Below, in pieces: positions 35,701 to 46,949 of a stretch of 64,000 nt of DNA. Every line of letters starts with the position of its first letter. Within the stretch, counting starts at the first letter, position 1. The translations under genes and the position numbers were made by a program. Source of the stretch: Trichinella spiralis (taxonomy: Eukaryota; Nematoda; Enoplea; Trichinellida; Trichinellidae); assembly GCA_000181795.3 (NCBI GenBank), contig CM012953.1, positions 4,458,292-4,522,291 of the forward strand, in the 5' to 3' direction. Under the pieces are notes generated by a model. That model did not search any database. It worked only from the letters and a program-made list of their open reading frames with translations, and was not told where the DNA came from.

Positions 35701-38700
35701 GGTGGCAAAACTGACACGCCCCTGGTTGAAGTACAAAAAAAGCCGCACATTAGCAAATGCAAAAAATAACTAGACGCATATGTGACAACGTTTTTACAAT
35801 ACTGTTTTTATGGTAGAAAATTAAAAAAACATGTTAAACGTGCACAGTTTTTTAAATATATTTGTTTTTTATAATGTCGGACTGTTTTTTAATACCCATA
35901 TCATTTGTGTATAAGTGACGTAATCTACAAACAAAAAACTTAAGGGCGTTGTTTTTTGTTGTTTTTTAATTAAAACAGATGTTGCTTAAAAACAACAGCA
36001 GTCAAATCATTCAAGTGGTTATTATTATTAGTAGTATTATTTTAATAAAACAATATGTAATTCTTATTTCATTAAATTTTCAATACAATCTTTATTTAGA
36101 ATGCTTTATGATGTTATTGGTGGTTGTGTTGTAAATGTCATTTTCTAAAAGAAATTGCGTTTTTTGAAAGAGTTCACTGCAGTCAGACAGCATACTGTAG
36201 TAGTACATTAGTGGAGTAGTTTCAAATTTTTTCAAATAAATCGTTTGTTTTGGCTAGACAAACTTGCTTCATTGAGCGATCCCAAGACAGACCAACAAGG
36301 ACGCGGAACAATTCAGACGACAGGGTGTTTGAATTTTTCTGTTTCAGCTCATTTTTTAGACGAGACTAATCACGCAGTTAATTAAAAACGTCTCCTGACC
36401 AGAAAAGAAAAGATTGAAGGTGTTCCACATGAAATTTTCCAAACGAAAAGTCTATAGGTTAAAAATTTTTCACTGAAATTGTTCTATTTTGTAAAAAAAT
36501 AAAAATTCAATTCTAGCGGTAAAATTTTCAAACTAGAGAAATGAATTTTTTGTTCATTAAAACACAGTTTTTTAATTATACATCATTCATTTATAGTTTA
36601 ATAGATGATATAACGACTTTACCCGCAACTGTAATAAATTCTTTCTTAAAGTGTGAAAGTTCATTTTTTCCAAATATTTAACAACGGTTTTACAAGTTGC
36701 TCATCTAAAACTGAAATCTAGAGCAGAATAATTCATAAATTTCTGAAGGAACCTGCAAGAGCTGTGTACATTGCATGCTATCTGTTTGCTATCTACTGCA
36801 ATGCTTAATAACAATTTTAAATTTTCAAATGCAAATACTACAGATATTTCATTTCTTATAAATTCTACACTGTTATTAGGAAAGTAATGCAGCTATATAT
36901 AATAAAGTAATACCCATATGTGCTAATTCTGCCAATCAGCTTATTTATGAGAGGTTTCTTTCTTTCTAAAATTTGCGTTTCACTTATGGCATTTGCAGTG
37001 GAAAATGATTTTAGAAGCTGCGTATGCAATTGAATTTTATTATATTTTATTAAATCTGTTGCCTGTACTGTTGTAAACAACGGAGTGGTGTGAAAGAACA
37101 GTTACTGTGAAGTAGTAAGAGGTATTTTTTCATGCACATATATTTTAATATTAATGGACTTTAAAACTATGACTGCTATTGTCTTTTTTCTTATATACTT
37201 AATACCCTAAAATTCCAATATTTTAATGCAATTTATGAATGTGAAATCCAATTATTGCTCTGAGAAACTTTCAGAAATTGCATTTTAAAATGTTCTGATA
37301 TAAGAAATAATCACTTTGGGGTATTGTTTGGCATTGTCATATAGAGAGCATCCAAATATGCAAATAAGAATATTTTAAGTGAAGTTTTTTACTAAAAAGA
37401 AAGAATCTTATTAATCAACAAAAATTATAATATTAACAAATTTACAGTTTATTAACTATAGTAAATATGTAAATGTTTGAAATACCTCTACTTACATAAA
37501 TACTGTGGTTTCAGTCACAGGAAAACAGGAAAATAAATAACGTGACTAGTCTGAAGTGAAAGAGAAATTTTTTACTTTTAAAAGTAACAGTAATCATAAA
37601 CAATGCTCTTTTTATTAAGAAACAACATCTATATTATAGGGGTCACTTTCCAGTAGAACCTTAATTGAGATCAGGTCACACAGATGTGACCTCAGCTGCG
37701 CCTTTGAAATCATTTTCACAAAAGTTCAAATGTGCCCACATTCTTTGTATTATAATAATAAATAAATGCAAAGTCAGGAATGGTACTTTCTAATTATAAA
37801 TATTTTTTCCTTAAAGATTGCTTCGTGTTGCGGTCTTTGTGGCACATGTTTCCAGCGCATGACGCAATTCCATCATCGGATGACATGATTTGATGATTTT
37901 TTCTGACTATTGCATGCAAATTAGGTAGAATCCTTTAACATTCTGAGCAAGCATTTTCAAAGTTCAAAATATCAAAAAACAGTTGCGTTTTGAATTTGCA
38001 AAAAAAGCATTTTCAAAAAGGTACATTGAATCCTGACCGAAATTCAAGCAGAAATCAGTTATCATCTATTTATTATGCATTCAAAGCACATGATATTTTA
38101 AAATACTCAACTGATGATAAATGTAGCAGATAAGTTCTGTTTCAGCTTAGCATATTTATTATGCAGATTTTAAAAAATAAAAAATTAATTTTAATAAAAA
38201 TCGCATAATTTGGAATGTGAATATTTCCATAGGGAATTGATTATTGGCTGAAAATGTAATCCAAAATTCAAAAACATGTCTAAATATGTTACTCAAAATA
38301 TTGAACTATAGTAAAATGCATTTTTAAATTAACTTAGGATCATTTTTTCATTAAGTTTTTTTAATTTTTGCAGATCGTTTAGTTGTGCAAAGTGATCTTA
38401 GTTTGAAATTTCTGAAGTTGTCCATTAATGATAGTGCTACTTATTGGTGTGTTGTTAAACAGCTCAATCGTCCTGCCAGCATTCCTGCCGGAAAAAAGGT
38501 GCATTTAGTTATTCACTGTAAGTGCTTTATTAATAATTTTTTTATTTTAAAGTTATTACTTATTATAATATGATTATAATATACACTATATTCAATTATT
38601 AAATTAAAAATGTTATCACATTTAGCATAAAATGTATTAATGTTATCATAAAGTTGTTATTTTATTTTGTAAAATCTTAATATTGTTTAATCTTTCAGCT

Positions 38701-41700
38701 CCTCCGGTTTTTGAAAAAGTGCCGTCGCCAGAAATTTTCAAAAAACTTCATGATAACCTGAACATATCGTGCCAAGCGACGGGGAATCCGTTGCCAGAAA
38801 TTACATGGCTTCGTGTAGAGTCAACATTGTGAAAAGTGTTTTGAAATAATTTTCAAGCAAGTTTCATTTTAATTTAGGATGGCGAACGTTTGGAAGAGGA
38901 AAAAATACAAATCTCAAAAGGCTATCTGACAATACAGAGTTTAAAAGAAAGCGATGCTGGGAAGTACTCTTGTTTAGCTTCAAATGATATTGGACAAATT
39001 AGTTATGACATCCGCATTCAGTTTTCTAGTGTGTTTATATTTATATTATGATATGTTGATTTAACAACAGTAATTTTTCATTTTTTTAGAAGGTGCTTAT
39101 TTTGAGCATCCAATAAGCAATGTTACGGCTGTTGCAGGCAGTGAGCTGTTTTGGCCATGCCACGCTAAAGCTGAACCTCCTTCGTTGCATTACAAATGGT
39201 TGAAAGGAGAAAAAGAAATTGCCTTCTTAAACACAGGATTGCCTTTTCGATCAAAAGTTGAAGTAATGCATATTTTTAAATTATAAGCATTTATTTATTC
39301 AATTTTTTATGTTGAGTATGCATATTTAATGATATGTTTATTTTTAATAACAAAGTATTTGTTTATTCAGCTATTTCAACTGATAGTTGCACATGTCGCA
39401 CGTACAGTTGCACTATTTTACTTGCTATTAATATTTATTTATTTTCGTTTTTCAGAATGGAAATTTAAAAATCTCACCAGTACAAGAGGAAGATCATGAT
39501 TGGTATAGTTGTGTTGCAGAAAATGGATTTGGAAAACCAGCCATTTCTTCAGCCTTTCTCAATGTTTACTGTATGTACTTATTGTTGTAATATCTATTTA
39601 ATGTTTTATATTTAAAAAATATGTATTATGTTTTGAGGTTAAGGACATGAATTAATTGAATTTCAGTGTGCACATTAGCAAACTGCTATAACATCTGTAA
39701 TATCAAAATAAAACAAGCTACTTTTTAGTAAAGAGAAAACTTTTAACAAAAAATTTTCATTTCAATCTTTTATTGAAGATTTCTACCATCGCGAAAGGCA
39801 TGTTTACATTGATTTTTAATTATTCCTCATAAAAAAGAAAGTAGAAAAAAATATTTCAGATCTAATTTTTTGCACATGCTTTTCAACGTTTAAATTTATA
39901 TATTGAACAAAAGTTGAAGTGTTTATTGCAAAATATGTATCTCGCAAAAAATTATTCAAGGCAACGTTATTAGAATACAAGTCATAAGCTATGAAAAGAA
40001 GTCATGAACTCTTAAAAACTTTTTTGATAAAAGTTTATTAGCCACAGATGTATCATAATAATTAATAAATAGAGTAATTTAATAATGCAAGAAATTAACA
40101 TTTATTTTTAAATTTTGTGAATTTAATGGTTTCTTTTAAGATTCACCTAGAATTTTGCCCTCTACTCCTGGAATACAGTATATAGCTAAAGGAAAACATT
40201 CCTCTATTTATTGTAAAATTGAAGCAAATCCTCACTACAGACTTGTTGTTTGGAAAAAAGACAACGATGCAATTAATTTTACTGATGACGAAAAGCAAAC
40301 AGATATTTATCTGTCGTCAGATGGCTCAAAACTTCATTTTTATAAGGTAAATATTCAATTTTGATCCTTTTCATAATTATACGTTTTCAAAAACATATTT
40401 TGCATTAACAGAAAAGTAAAACGAAGTAGAGAGAGCAAAATATGTGTAAAAAACGTGATTCACTTCATGAAAACAAAAGTTTTTCAATTTAAGAAAGTTG
40501 TATAAACGTGTCACATTATTGAAAGAAATTCTAATTTAAATGTCATTAAGTAAATTAATGCCAATAAACGAGAGGTTCAAAGACCTTTAAAAATGCATTT
40601 GTTCAGACATTTTTTTAACCTGAAATTCTGTTTTAGGGTGATGACAAACATGCCGGTGCATACAGTTGTCAAGCTTATAATGAAATCGGTGCTAGCCTCC
40701 CATTTGAGGTTCTTGTCGTTGTTTCAGGTAATATTTTCAGTTTAAGAACTTGTAGCTAAAATTAGAGTTATTTTTTTAATTCTTTTTATCGTTAATTTCA
40801 TGTGTAGCGCAGCTCAGTTGATTATTTGGAATTTCCACACAGCATCTTATGTGAAATTGTTTTTCTTTAAAATTTATATTGCATTATATATATGTGTATT
40901 TACATTAAAATATGCAAATTGTCATGATAGTTGCTGAAAAACGTTCATGCATTAAAGCGAATAGTAAATTAAAATAATAGAATAGATAAACTTCTTTTAA
41001 ATGCAGAAGCTAATGAAAAATAATAATCTTTAGAACCTCCTTATTTTACTTCTACTCCCCCTTCACATGTGGAGCTTACAGCTGGAAGTGATGCTTCCCT
41101 GTCATGTTCAGCTGAAGGATACCCAAAACCTAAAATTGAATGGAAAACGGTACATTTTTATACTATTTTTCATTTACGTAAACAATATAAAGTATAATAT
41201 TTAGAACAATGGAACAATATATTCAACTACTGTGATAAAAATTTGGAATGCATCGAGTTCAGATTATGGTGAATATGAATGCACTGCATCAAATCCTTTA
41301 TCAGTTTTGAAGCGAAAAACTCTTTTAAAAGTTTTAAGTATGCGGTTGCACAAGTGAAATATAATTCAACCGAATTTCATATAAAGTTTTTAGACACTGT
41401 ACCACAACCGTTAGAGGATGTTGAAGTTTCTACGAACACAACTACGGCTACATTAAAATGGAGGCCAGGATTCAATGGTGGTCACACACAACATTATACG
41501 ATAAGGTATTATATTGGCAAGTTAACTGAAAAATATTTTTCTGGAAAAATGTATATAATTTAGGTACAGGTTAAAGAACGCTGCTGATGAGTGGAGTGTT
41601 TATAAAAATTTGGACAAAACAGAAATTACGCTAGACAATTTACAGCCTGATGAAGAATATTCATTTGAAATTATTCCTTATAATTCGAATGGTATAGGCA

Positions 41701-43762
41701 AATCATTTAAACTGGATGCAAAAACTAAAAAGAGTATAAATTAGCTTTGACTGTTTTCATTTTGTAATATTGTCATTGAAAGTCTTCTATTTTAGATTCA
41801 TTGGAAAAAGATTCAATTGTTGAATGGAAAGCGCACTACAGTGAAAAAAAACATCCTGTAAAGCCTGATGATTTGAAAGTAAAAATCAGCTTAGATACAA
41901 TTCTTCTCAGTTGGTCGCAGGGGCGGTCAAGAGTTAAAACTGTTCACAATTATAGTGTTGAATATCAGGAATTAAAAAAGTAAGTCAACAGATTTTTTCA
42001 AAATGAAAATGTAAATTAATATGTGTTAACAGAATCCGAGCAAATAAATTTCCTGATAAAGCGAAACATAGTAATGAGCACACAATACAATCAAAGTTAA
42101 TTCGAGATCGTATCCAAGCCTTGCATTTAAATGTCAGTACATCGATGTTTGAACGTGGAGCAGATTACAAATTTATGGTTAGATCTCATACTGAATTTTC
42201 AACGAGTGAACCAGCAAGCATTGCTTTTCGAATGCCAGATGGTCAGTTTTAAATTATCTTTCTTATTTTTTGCAATTACACTTTTATTTTTTAGGCAGGA
42301 CCGATAGTTTTCCAATTTTTGCCGGTTTACTTGGAGGCTTATTGTTCTTAGTGTTTTTCTTGTTGATTGCATTTTTTTGCGCAAAATTTCTTTTGCGTCG
42401 ATCACAGAAAGCTCAGTCGAATGGTCAAGTTATTTATGAACATGACGGTTCTGCTCAAGGTAATTTTGGAAGTTATTTTTTTTGTTATTAATTTAAAAAA
42501 TTAATGATTTCAGGAAAAATGCCCATTTTGAACGGTGCTTTGCCAGATGAGGATAGTTCAGGATTTGAAGACAGAGAAAGAAAGTAAGCACAGAATTTTA
42601 ATCTTTGAAAGGGCTGTACAATGATTTTATAACGGAAGCAAATGCTTTAGTGTCAAAATGTAAAATTCATACTTCAATATAAATTTCATGTTTGAATTTG
42701 TTCAAATTTACAAATTTATTCAAACTGTACTTTCATTTTTTTTGAAATTTCTGTGTTATTTAAAAGTAATTATGTAATATATGATCGGTTTAAATGATTT
42801 GCGCAGTTATACAGAGCGCATGATAAATAATGCTCTTTTTTATAAATTTATTAAAAAATAAAATTTTCAAATGTAAAAGTGATAAATAACTAGTTTGTTG
42901 CTGACTTTAATAAAATTATATGATTTACTGTAAGCTTATTGTAGCCATCGCTCAACAATCAGTTCTTTTGCAGCACTATTGAAGTGCTCTAAAGATGCAG
43001 CACTTCTTAATTCCGTATACTCGACGTCTTTGCTCAGCGTGACAGGTTTTAATTAGAAAGTGAACTTCTATTCTGTCGTATTTGTGTCACCAGAAGCATG
43101 TAGCTTGAAAATTCACAAGTTTTGCGCCGCATTTTCCCTTTTTGATTTTACTAGCTTTTTCCCCAGCATGTGTAATTGATGATAATGAAAGAAAATTTAT
43201 TTTCTGCTTGAACAGAATTTTATCATCTAAAGTGATTTACTTAAGTATTTTTCATTTTAATTTAAGAGGTCTTGCCATCAAATTTGCACTTGCTCGAAAT
43301 CAGTCGCGAATCCCAAGTCTGACAAGCCGACTGAACTGGAATAAAGCTGACTACTGTTCGTCTAAGGAAAAAAATTCAGACAAAGTTCTGTTAGCGTCCG
43401 TGGAGTCGGTTGCCAATTTCGGCTTCAACGACGATTACCAATATGAGCCGGTAGAATTTGAATTGGAAGAGCTTGGCAAAAATGCCGATCCAACTGTATT
43501 GCAGAAATCCAATGTAGAAAGGGACAAGCAGTGTCATTTGTTTTTGAAGAGGATAAATTCGAATTATTTTGCAAATTTTATGAAATCCAGCCAATCGTCA
43601 ACGGAAAATTTGAAAACTGAGAGAAAAATTTCATTGCTTACAAATAATGAAGCAGATGAAGAATATGACCATGATGAAAACGAAGAAGAAGAAAATTCGA
43701 AAACGAAGATGAATTCTAATGAATCTGTAAAATTTGAACAAAGCCAACAAAGTTGCAGTTAG
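29763..43762 (+). CDS. tutl: Turtle/IGSF9-type Ig-FN3 cell-adhesion receptor
   Basis: Seventeen exons with consistent phase, 944 residues: 29763-29946, 38374-38517, 38699-38814, 38878-39028, 39090-39262, 39456-39570, 40141-40346, 40637-40727, 41034-41149, 41205-41337, 41394-41505, 41564-41733, 41796-41979, 42033-42241, 42295-42459, 42514-42583, 43267-43762. Order: V-type Ig1 (FVLEWIKQGHGPIYTM, later DSATYWC), Ig2 (SCQATGNPLPEITWLR), Ig3 (LFWPCHAKAEPPS), Ig4 (YCKIEANPHYRLVVWKKD), Ig5 (SCSAEGYPKPKIEWKT). Two FN3 domains follow (LKWRPGFNGGHTQHYTIRY is close to IGSF9), then one membrane helix (FAGLLGGLLFLVFFLLIAFF) and a cytoplasmic tail ending QQSCS. Turtle/IGSF9 proteins act in axon and dendrite patterning and synapse organisation at the neuronal surface. 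Exon 1 lacks a signal peptide, so a leader exon upstream is missing. Most introns are 50-300 bases; the first is 8.4 kb and houses another gene. Confidence 0.8.
31120..31290 (-). pseudogene. Decayed fragment of the DB module
   Basis: On the minus strand a frame reads YYSSYMSYFDNVMNCCI, matching MYSSCMSYFGSVMDCYM of the neighbouring DB-Ig-FN3 gene. At the DNA level about 31167-31234 aligns with 32109-32180; one 35-base stretch (around 31196-31230) shows only about six mismatches. A key cysteine is Tyr here and the frame ends quickly. It looks like a partial duplication of the last DB segment, lying downstream of the parent gene. An alternative 3' exon is possible but less likely. Confidence 0.55.
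31837..34667 (-). CDS. igdb: DB-module, FN3 and Ig protein (C. elegans C25G4.10/IGDB type)
   Basis: Two exons in phase: 34667-34514 (donor GTAAGC) and 33443-31837 (stop), about 586 residues. Exon 1 supplies a hydrophobic leader (CLSVLIRILFGYLAAAMVFC) ending LPANSTHIP; an earlier ATG at 34691 is the alternative start. Domain order: first DB module beginning IQCCRSKGVSELCVKKLC (about residues 55-155), FN3 (from PDPPVDLVVIHAGKRKAEIM), Ig (TLVCKINIHGKRL...DNAQYKCLAW), a DB segment with paired-cysteine motifs NVTECCLREKVEEKCLSTC and ACCLKHRVPDHCLSLC, and a final FN3 (SPPDGLKLISSNPTSSAIVQ) to the C-terminus. DB modules are essentially confined to nematodes. The protein is probably secreted or membrane-anchored; function is not known to me. 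It lies wholly inside intron 1 of the Turtle-like gene, antisense. Confidence 0.85.
34700..35220. promoter_or_regulatory. GC-richer upstream region of the DB-Ig-FN3 gene
   Basis: Immediately upstream of exon 1 of the minus-strand gene the base composition rises, for example around 34920-34985 with ggcgggtctgcattgacggc. This fits a promoter area, or a small unrecognised gene: a frame with ATG at 34986 (+, to 35213) is Arg/Cys-rich but lacks support. Confidence 0.3.
35529..35773 (+). CDS. Orphan terminal exon of a small basic protein
   Basis: A strong acceptor (TTTTTTCATTCAG) is followed by an open frame of about 81 codons to a TAG at 35771. It starts TPHVQGNQFNDYDLYRRPKN and ends SRTLANAKNN. 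Composition is basic and coding-like, with base content richer in GC than the flanks. The open frame continues upstream through the polypyrimidine tract but has no ATG, so at least one 5' exon is missing. It lies in the long intron of the Turtle-like gene on the same strand. Its stop codon would truncate that protein, so it is either a separate nested small gene or a rare alternative exon. Family unknown. Confidence 0.4.
35820..38373 (+). other. Rest of Turtle-like intron 1
   Basis: AT-rich intron sequence up to the acceptor TTTTTGCAG before 38374. It holds a GC-richer patch (about 36270-36350) and a near-perfect AGGTCA palindrome at 37673-37692. No coding signal beyond chance. Confidence 0.4.
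37673..37692. promoter_or_regulatory. Palindromic AGGTCA nuclear-receptor-like site
   Basis: AGGTCACA, four bases, then TGTGACCT: a perfect 8-base inverted repeat built on the AGGTCA half-site used by nuclear receptors. It sits in intron 1 of the Turtle-like gene. The match is exact but a chance occurrence cannot be excluded. Confidence 0.3.
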
Positions 43763-43840
43763 ATATAATTGTATTTTTTATTCTTTTTTTTGTAAAATTT
43801 GTTGGTTAACAAAAAATTGCTCATTGATATTTTTAACGGA

Positions 43841-43846
43841 AATAAA
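43841..43846 (+). terminator. Polyadenylation signal of the Turtle-like gene
   Basis: AATAAA lies about 80 bases after the stop codon at 43762, in a sensible position for 3' end formation. Confidence 0.45.
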
Positions 43847-43859
43847 GAATTGTTACCTT

Positions 43860-44725
43860 GCAATGTTTACGACACCAAACAAGCTAACACTATTTCTACA
43901 TTACGCATACACAGATAAACAATAGCCACCGTGAAACGCAAACTAACAGGTAACTTATATATCGACATCAACTAACTACTTGCCTTCTCTTATTCATTTC
44001 TTCACTTTTTATATCTTATTTAATTACTAGTATGCAAAAGCAAAAATATCTACCAGCACAGATCTGAGATCCGTTTCCGCTTCACTCTTCTCATAGTATC
44101 TATGTTTACGTACTTATTCTTATTTGTGTGCTTTGTGTTCGTTAAATTTATTTATAGACTGAAGCATCGCACTCTACCCTTTTGCTTTAGAAGGCATCGC
44201 AAGTTGTTGAATAACTGTGCAGTTTACAAGAACATTTAACAGCTTTCTCTTTTTATTTGCATTCATTGCCGTTCTTTCAACTGCAATATCAAATTCATAA
44301 CAAGAATGTGTTATTCCATGTTTTCCAGTTGCTTCATCATATATCATTATTAATCATGCTATTGGATTTTGCTATCAGTTCTTGCAATGCGCGCAATTTA
44401 TGCTCACATGGCATGTGTGAATAGTCGTATGTTTCTCTTAAAACTAATTAACTGCTTGTCCATGTTATTTCATTTAAATTACATTTGCAGCAGAAAGATT
44501 TTACCATAAGAAATTATTTTCAGTTAAAATTTGATATCCTAGAATTGATTATTTTACGATGATGTTCATTGAAAATAATCTTAATTTACAACAGAATTAT
44601 TTCTTACAATAATAATTTAGATGTTTATTGAACGTAATCAATAATGTTCTTTTTCATTTAAGACAAGACTATTAAAGAACTTAGCTCTGCATATACACTT
44701 GCACATAAAACTGCAAGGTAGAAGT
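43860..44725. other. Intergenic DNA
   Basis: No gene seen between the Turtle-like gene and the GC-rich insert at about 44726. Confidence 0.4.
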
Positions 44726-45066
44726 GTTTGCTAAAAGATAAGGGCAACCACCAATGTGGGCCCAATGGCGCGGAACTTTACAGAAGTGAACTAGCTCACC
44801 TCCCCCCATTGTGCTTGGGCGCTACTATAGAAGGATTAGGCCAGATTAAACCCGGTGCCCGTGAAGGCAATTTGTATTCTACCGAGCGATCAATGGCGTC
44901 GGGAATACGGAAAGGATGAATGTGTACGGCTCAGGACAACGTCTCTAAGACAGATCTGCACTCTTTACAATCGGCGATCTATGTCTAGAGGAGTCTCTTT
45001 CTTACACACGCGCCGGCTTATTATAACTTTACAATTATATCAGTGCTTCAATAAATGTCACACTAT
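44726..45066 (+). mobile_element. GC-rich insert, possible solo LTR
   Basis: A sharply GC-richer block of about 340 bases starts TGTTTGCTAAAAGATAAGGG and ends near AATAAATGTCACA. The TGT...ACA ends and an internal AATAAA near the 3' end suit a retroviral-type long terminal repeat. A frame at 44728-44919 is open through it but has no known domain. I could not see a target-site duplication, and no internal region flanks it. Confidence 0.35.
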
Positions 45067-45409
45067 GCATTTGGGTTTTTGAAATTATTATGCACTGAAA
45101 ACAATAACTTTTCCATTGTTTTATTTGTATGAATTTTTATTCTTTATGCAATTATTTGCTAATATCATACAAACGTTTTATTCTTTCTCAGCGATTCATA
45201 CTACAGTAATTTGTACTTGATTATCAATATATGCAATTATTTTACGTAATTGACAGTTGTCAACATATTACTATGTAAAAAGTTGCTGTACGTGAGAGCA
45301 GTAGTTCCATTTTATTGTTATTTTCTGATATGTTAATTTTTATTTTTTGTTCATATGTACTTTAATTTTCCTTTCGTATTCTCTGTCTGTTCTGTTTATT
45401 ATTCTCGCG

Positions 45410-45890
45410 ATGCCTGATGATTCTGAATTGCAACTTGTAATAAATCGTTATGGTGGTTTGTCCCTTGTTTATGAAGGCCGGGCATACAAACTGAAACGTA
45501 CCTGTAAAGCGACGAAGTATTGGTTATGTTCGAAAGTACGTGCTGAATGTACTCCATGTGTTCCTTATTATTAAGGATTAGTTTATTTTGGCACAGGATA
45601 AACAAGGCTGCAAGGCCGTAATATGGACAAATTTAGAAGTGACGACCGTGATCAATCAGAATGATCACATCGAAACCTGCCCGGTGGATCAGCATCTGGC
45701 ATATAAAATGGAAAAGAAGGCGATTTTAAAAAAACGAAGCGCTGAGGAAACTACACCGATCCCCACTATCTACGAACAAGAAGCCTCCGCCGCGTCCGCT
45801 GATCCATCAACCGCAGGCCAATTCCCAGTATTTAAGCGTGTAAAGGCTACAATGTACATCAACCGGGCAAAACGCATGTACAAACTTTGA
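45410..45890 (+). CDS. FLYWCH zinc-finger protein
   Basis: Two exons in phase: 45410-45535 and 45597-45890, with a 61-base intron (donor GTACGT, acceptor TTTTGGCACAG), giving 139 residues. Splicing joins ...TKYWLCSK to DKQGCKAVIWTNLEVT, restoring a complete FLYWCH domain. It starts LVINRYGGLSLVYEGRAYKL (residues 10-29), has the W-L-C and the second Cys in GCKA, and ends NDHIETCP, where the usual His-x-His is His then Cys. FLYWCH fingers bind DNA (for example the C. elegans FLH and PEB-1 proteins) and also occur in Mutator-type transposases. The C-terminal 60 residues are Ala/Ser/Pro-rich with a basic KKRSAEE. The ATG used is the first in frame after a pyrimidine-rich leader. Confidence 0.65.
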
Positions 45891-46059
45891 ACATAATTAG
45901 TAAACAGTGTTTATGCTCAGAAACAACGGGTATATTCAATATACGGGTGAACATATCAGCGGTAGGTGTACAGTGCAGCAGTTCATTGAATCTTTATTGT
46001 ACATAACGCCTCAGCCGATTTAATGCGGTCTTCTAATTGGTGATTTTATATTACAATGT

Positions 46060-46162
46060 ATTATATTATACTATATTATATTATATTATATTATATTATA
46101 TTATATTATATTATATTATATTATATTATATTATATTATATTATATTATATTATATTATATT
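46060..46162. repeat. (TTATA)n pentanucleotide microsatellite
   Basis: About twenty uninterrupted TTATA units, with one variant unit near 46071. Located downstream of the FLYWCH gene. Confidence 0.95.
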
Positions 46163-46949
46163 TGTATTGTTTCTTTTTTCCATTTTTTGTTTTTTTCACT
46201 TTGTTAATATTGTTTACTGATATGTGTGGTTTATTGTTGTTGCTGTTGAATAATCAAAAATAAAAATCACTGTTTTACTTTTTTCTTGTTTCTGCTGAGT
46301 TATTATTATCACATTTCATATAACTTCATTTTGGTAAAATAAAATATATAATAATGAAAAAAATGTTTTTGGAAATACTGATCATCAAAAAGCATAAAAT
46401 TCACATAAATTATATATAAGAAAACAATATTTCTATGAATGATGGAACTTCATAAATTGTAATAAAAATAATTTTGATAAAATTTGAAAATACTGAAAAT
46501 TCCACAATGAAGTTGCAAAAATTGTAAAAAGAAATATTTAGACCAATGAAACGAAAAATATTGCAGCTAATCATAATGAAGAACTTTTAACCAATGAACA
46601 TTTAGAGATGAAAACCAATCTGACAACGGTATGAATGTCCAATGAGATAATGCAGACTAACGACCGGTTAAATCGTCCTTTTGGTAGACCATCCACAGTT
46701 TTGGCATTCAGTTTTCTGGTGTTTGTCCATGCGCCCGTTTCTTGATTGGTCTTATGTGTTAAGAACTTTTGAGTTTTCGCATCCCTATATGCTATGTTTG
46801 GATATCGCTGGACTCACATTATGTATATTTATTTCTATTTGTAGGTCACATTTGCAGTAATAATGATATGCAAGTATAATATGGAATGTATACAACATGC
46901 CTCCTTTTTTAAGTAAAAAATTCTTTCAGTTTGAAATTTTCATGAAATT
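46163..46949. other. Intergenic, possible transposon debris
   Basis: No gene recognised. The part from about 46660 is less AT-rich and may be the 3' flank of the adjacent piggyBac relic. Confidence 0.3.
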
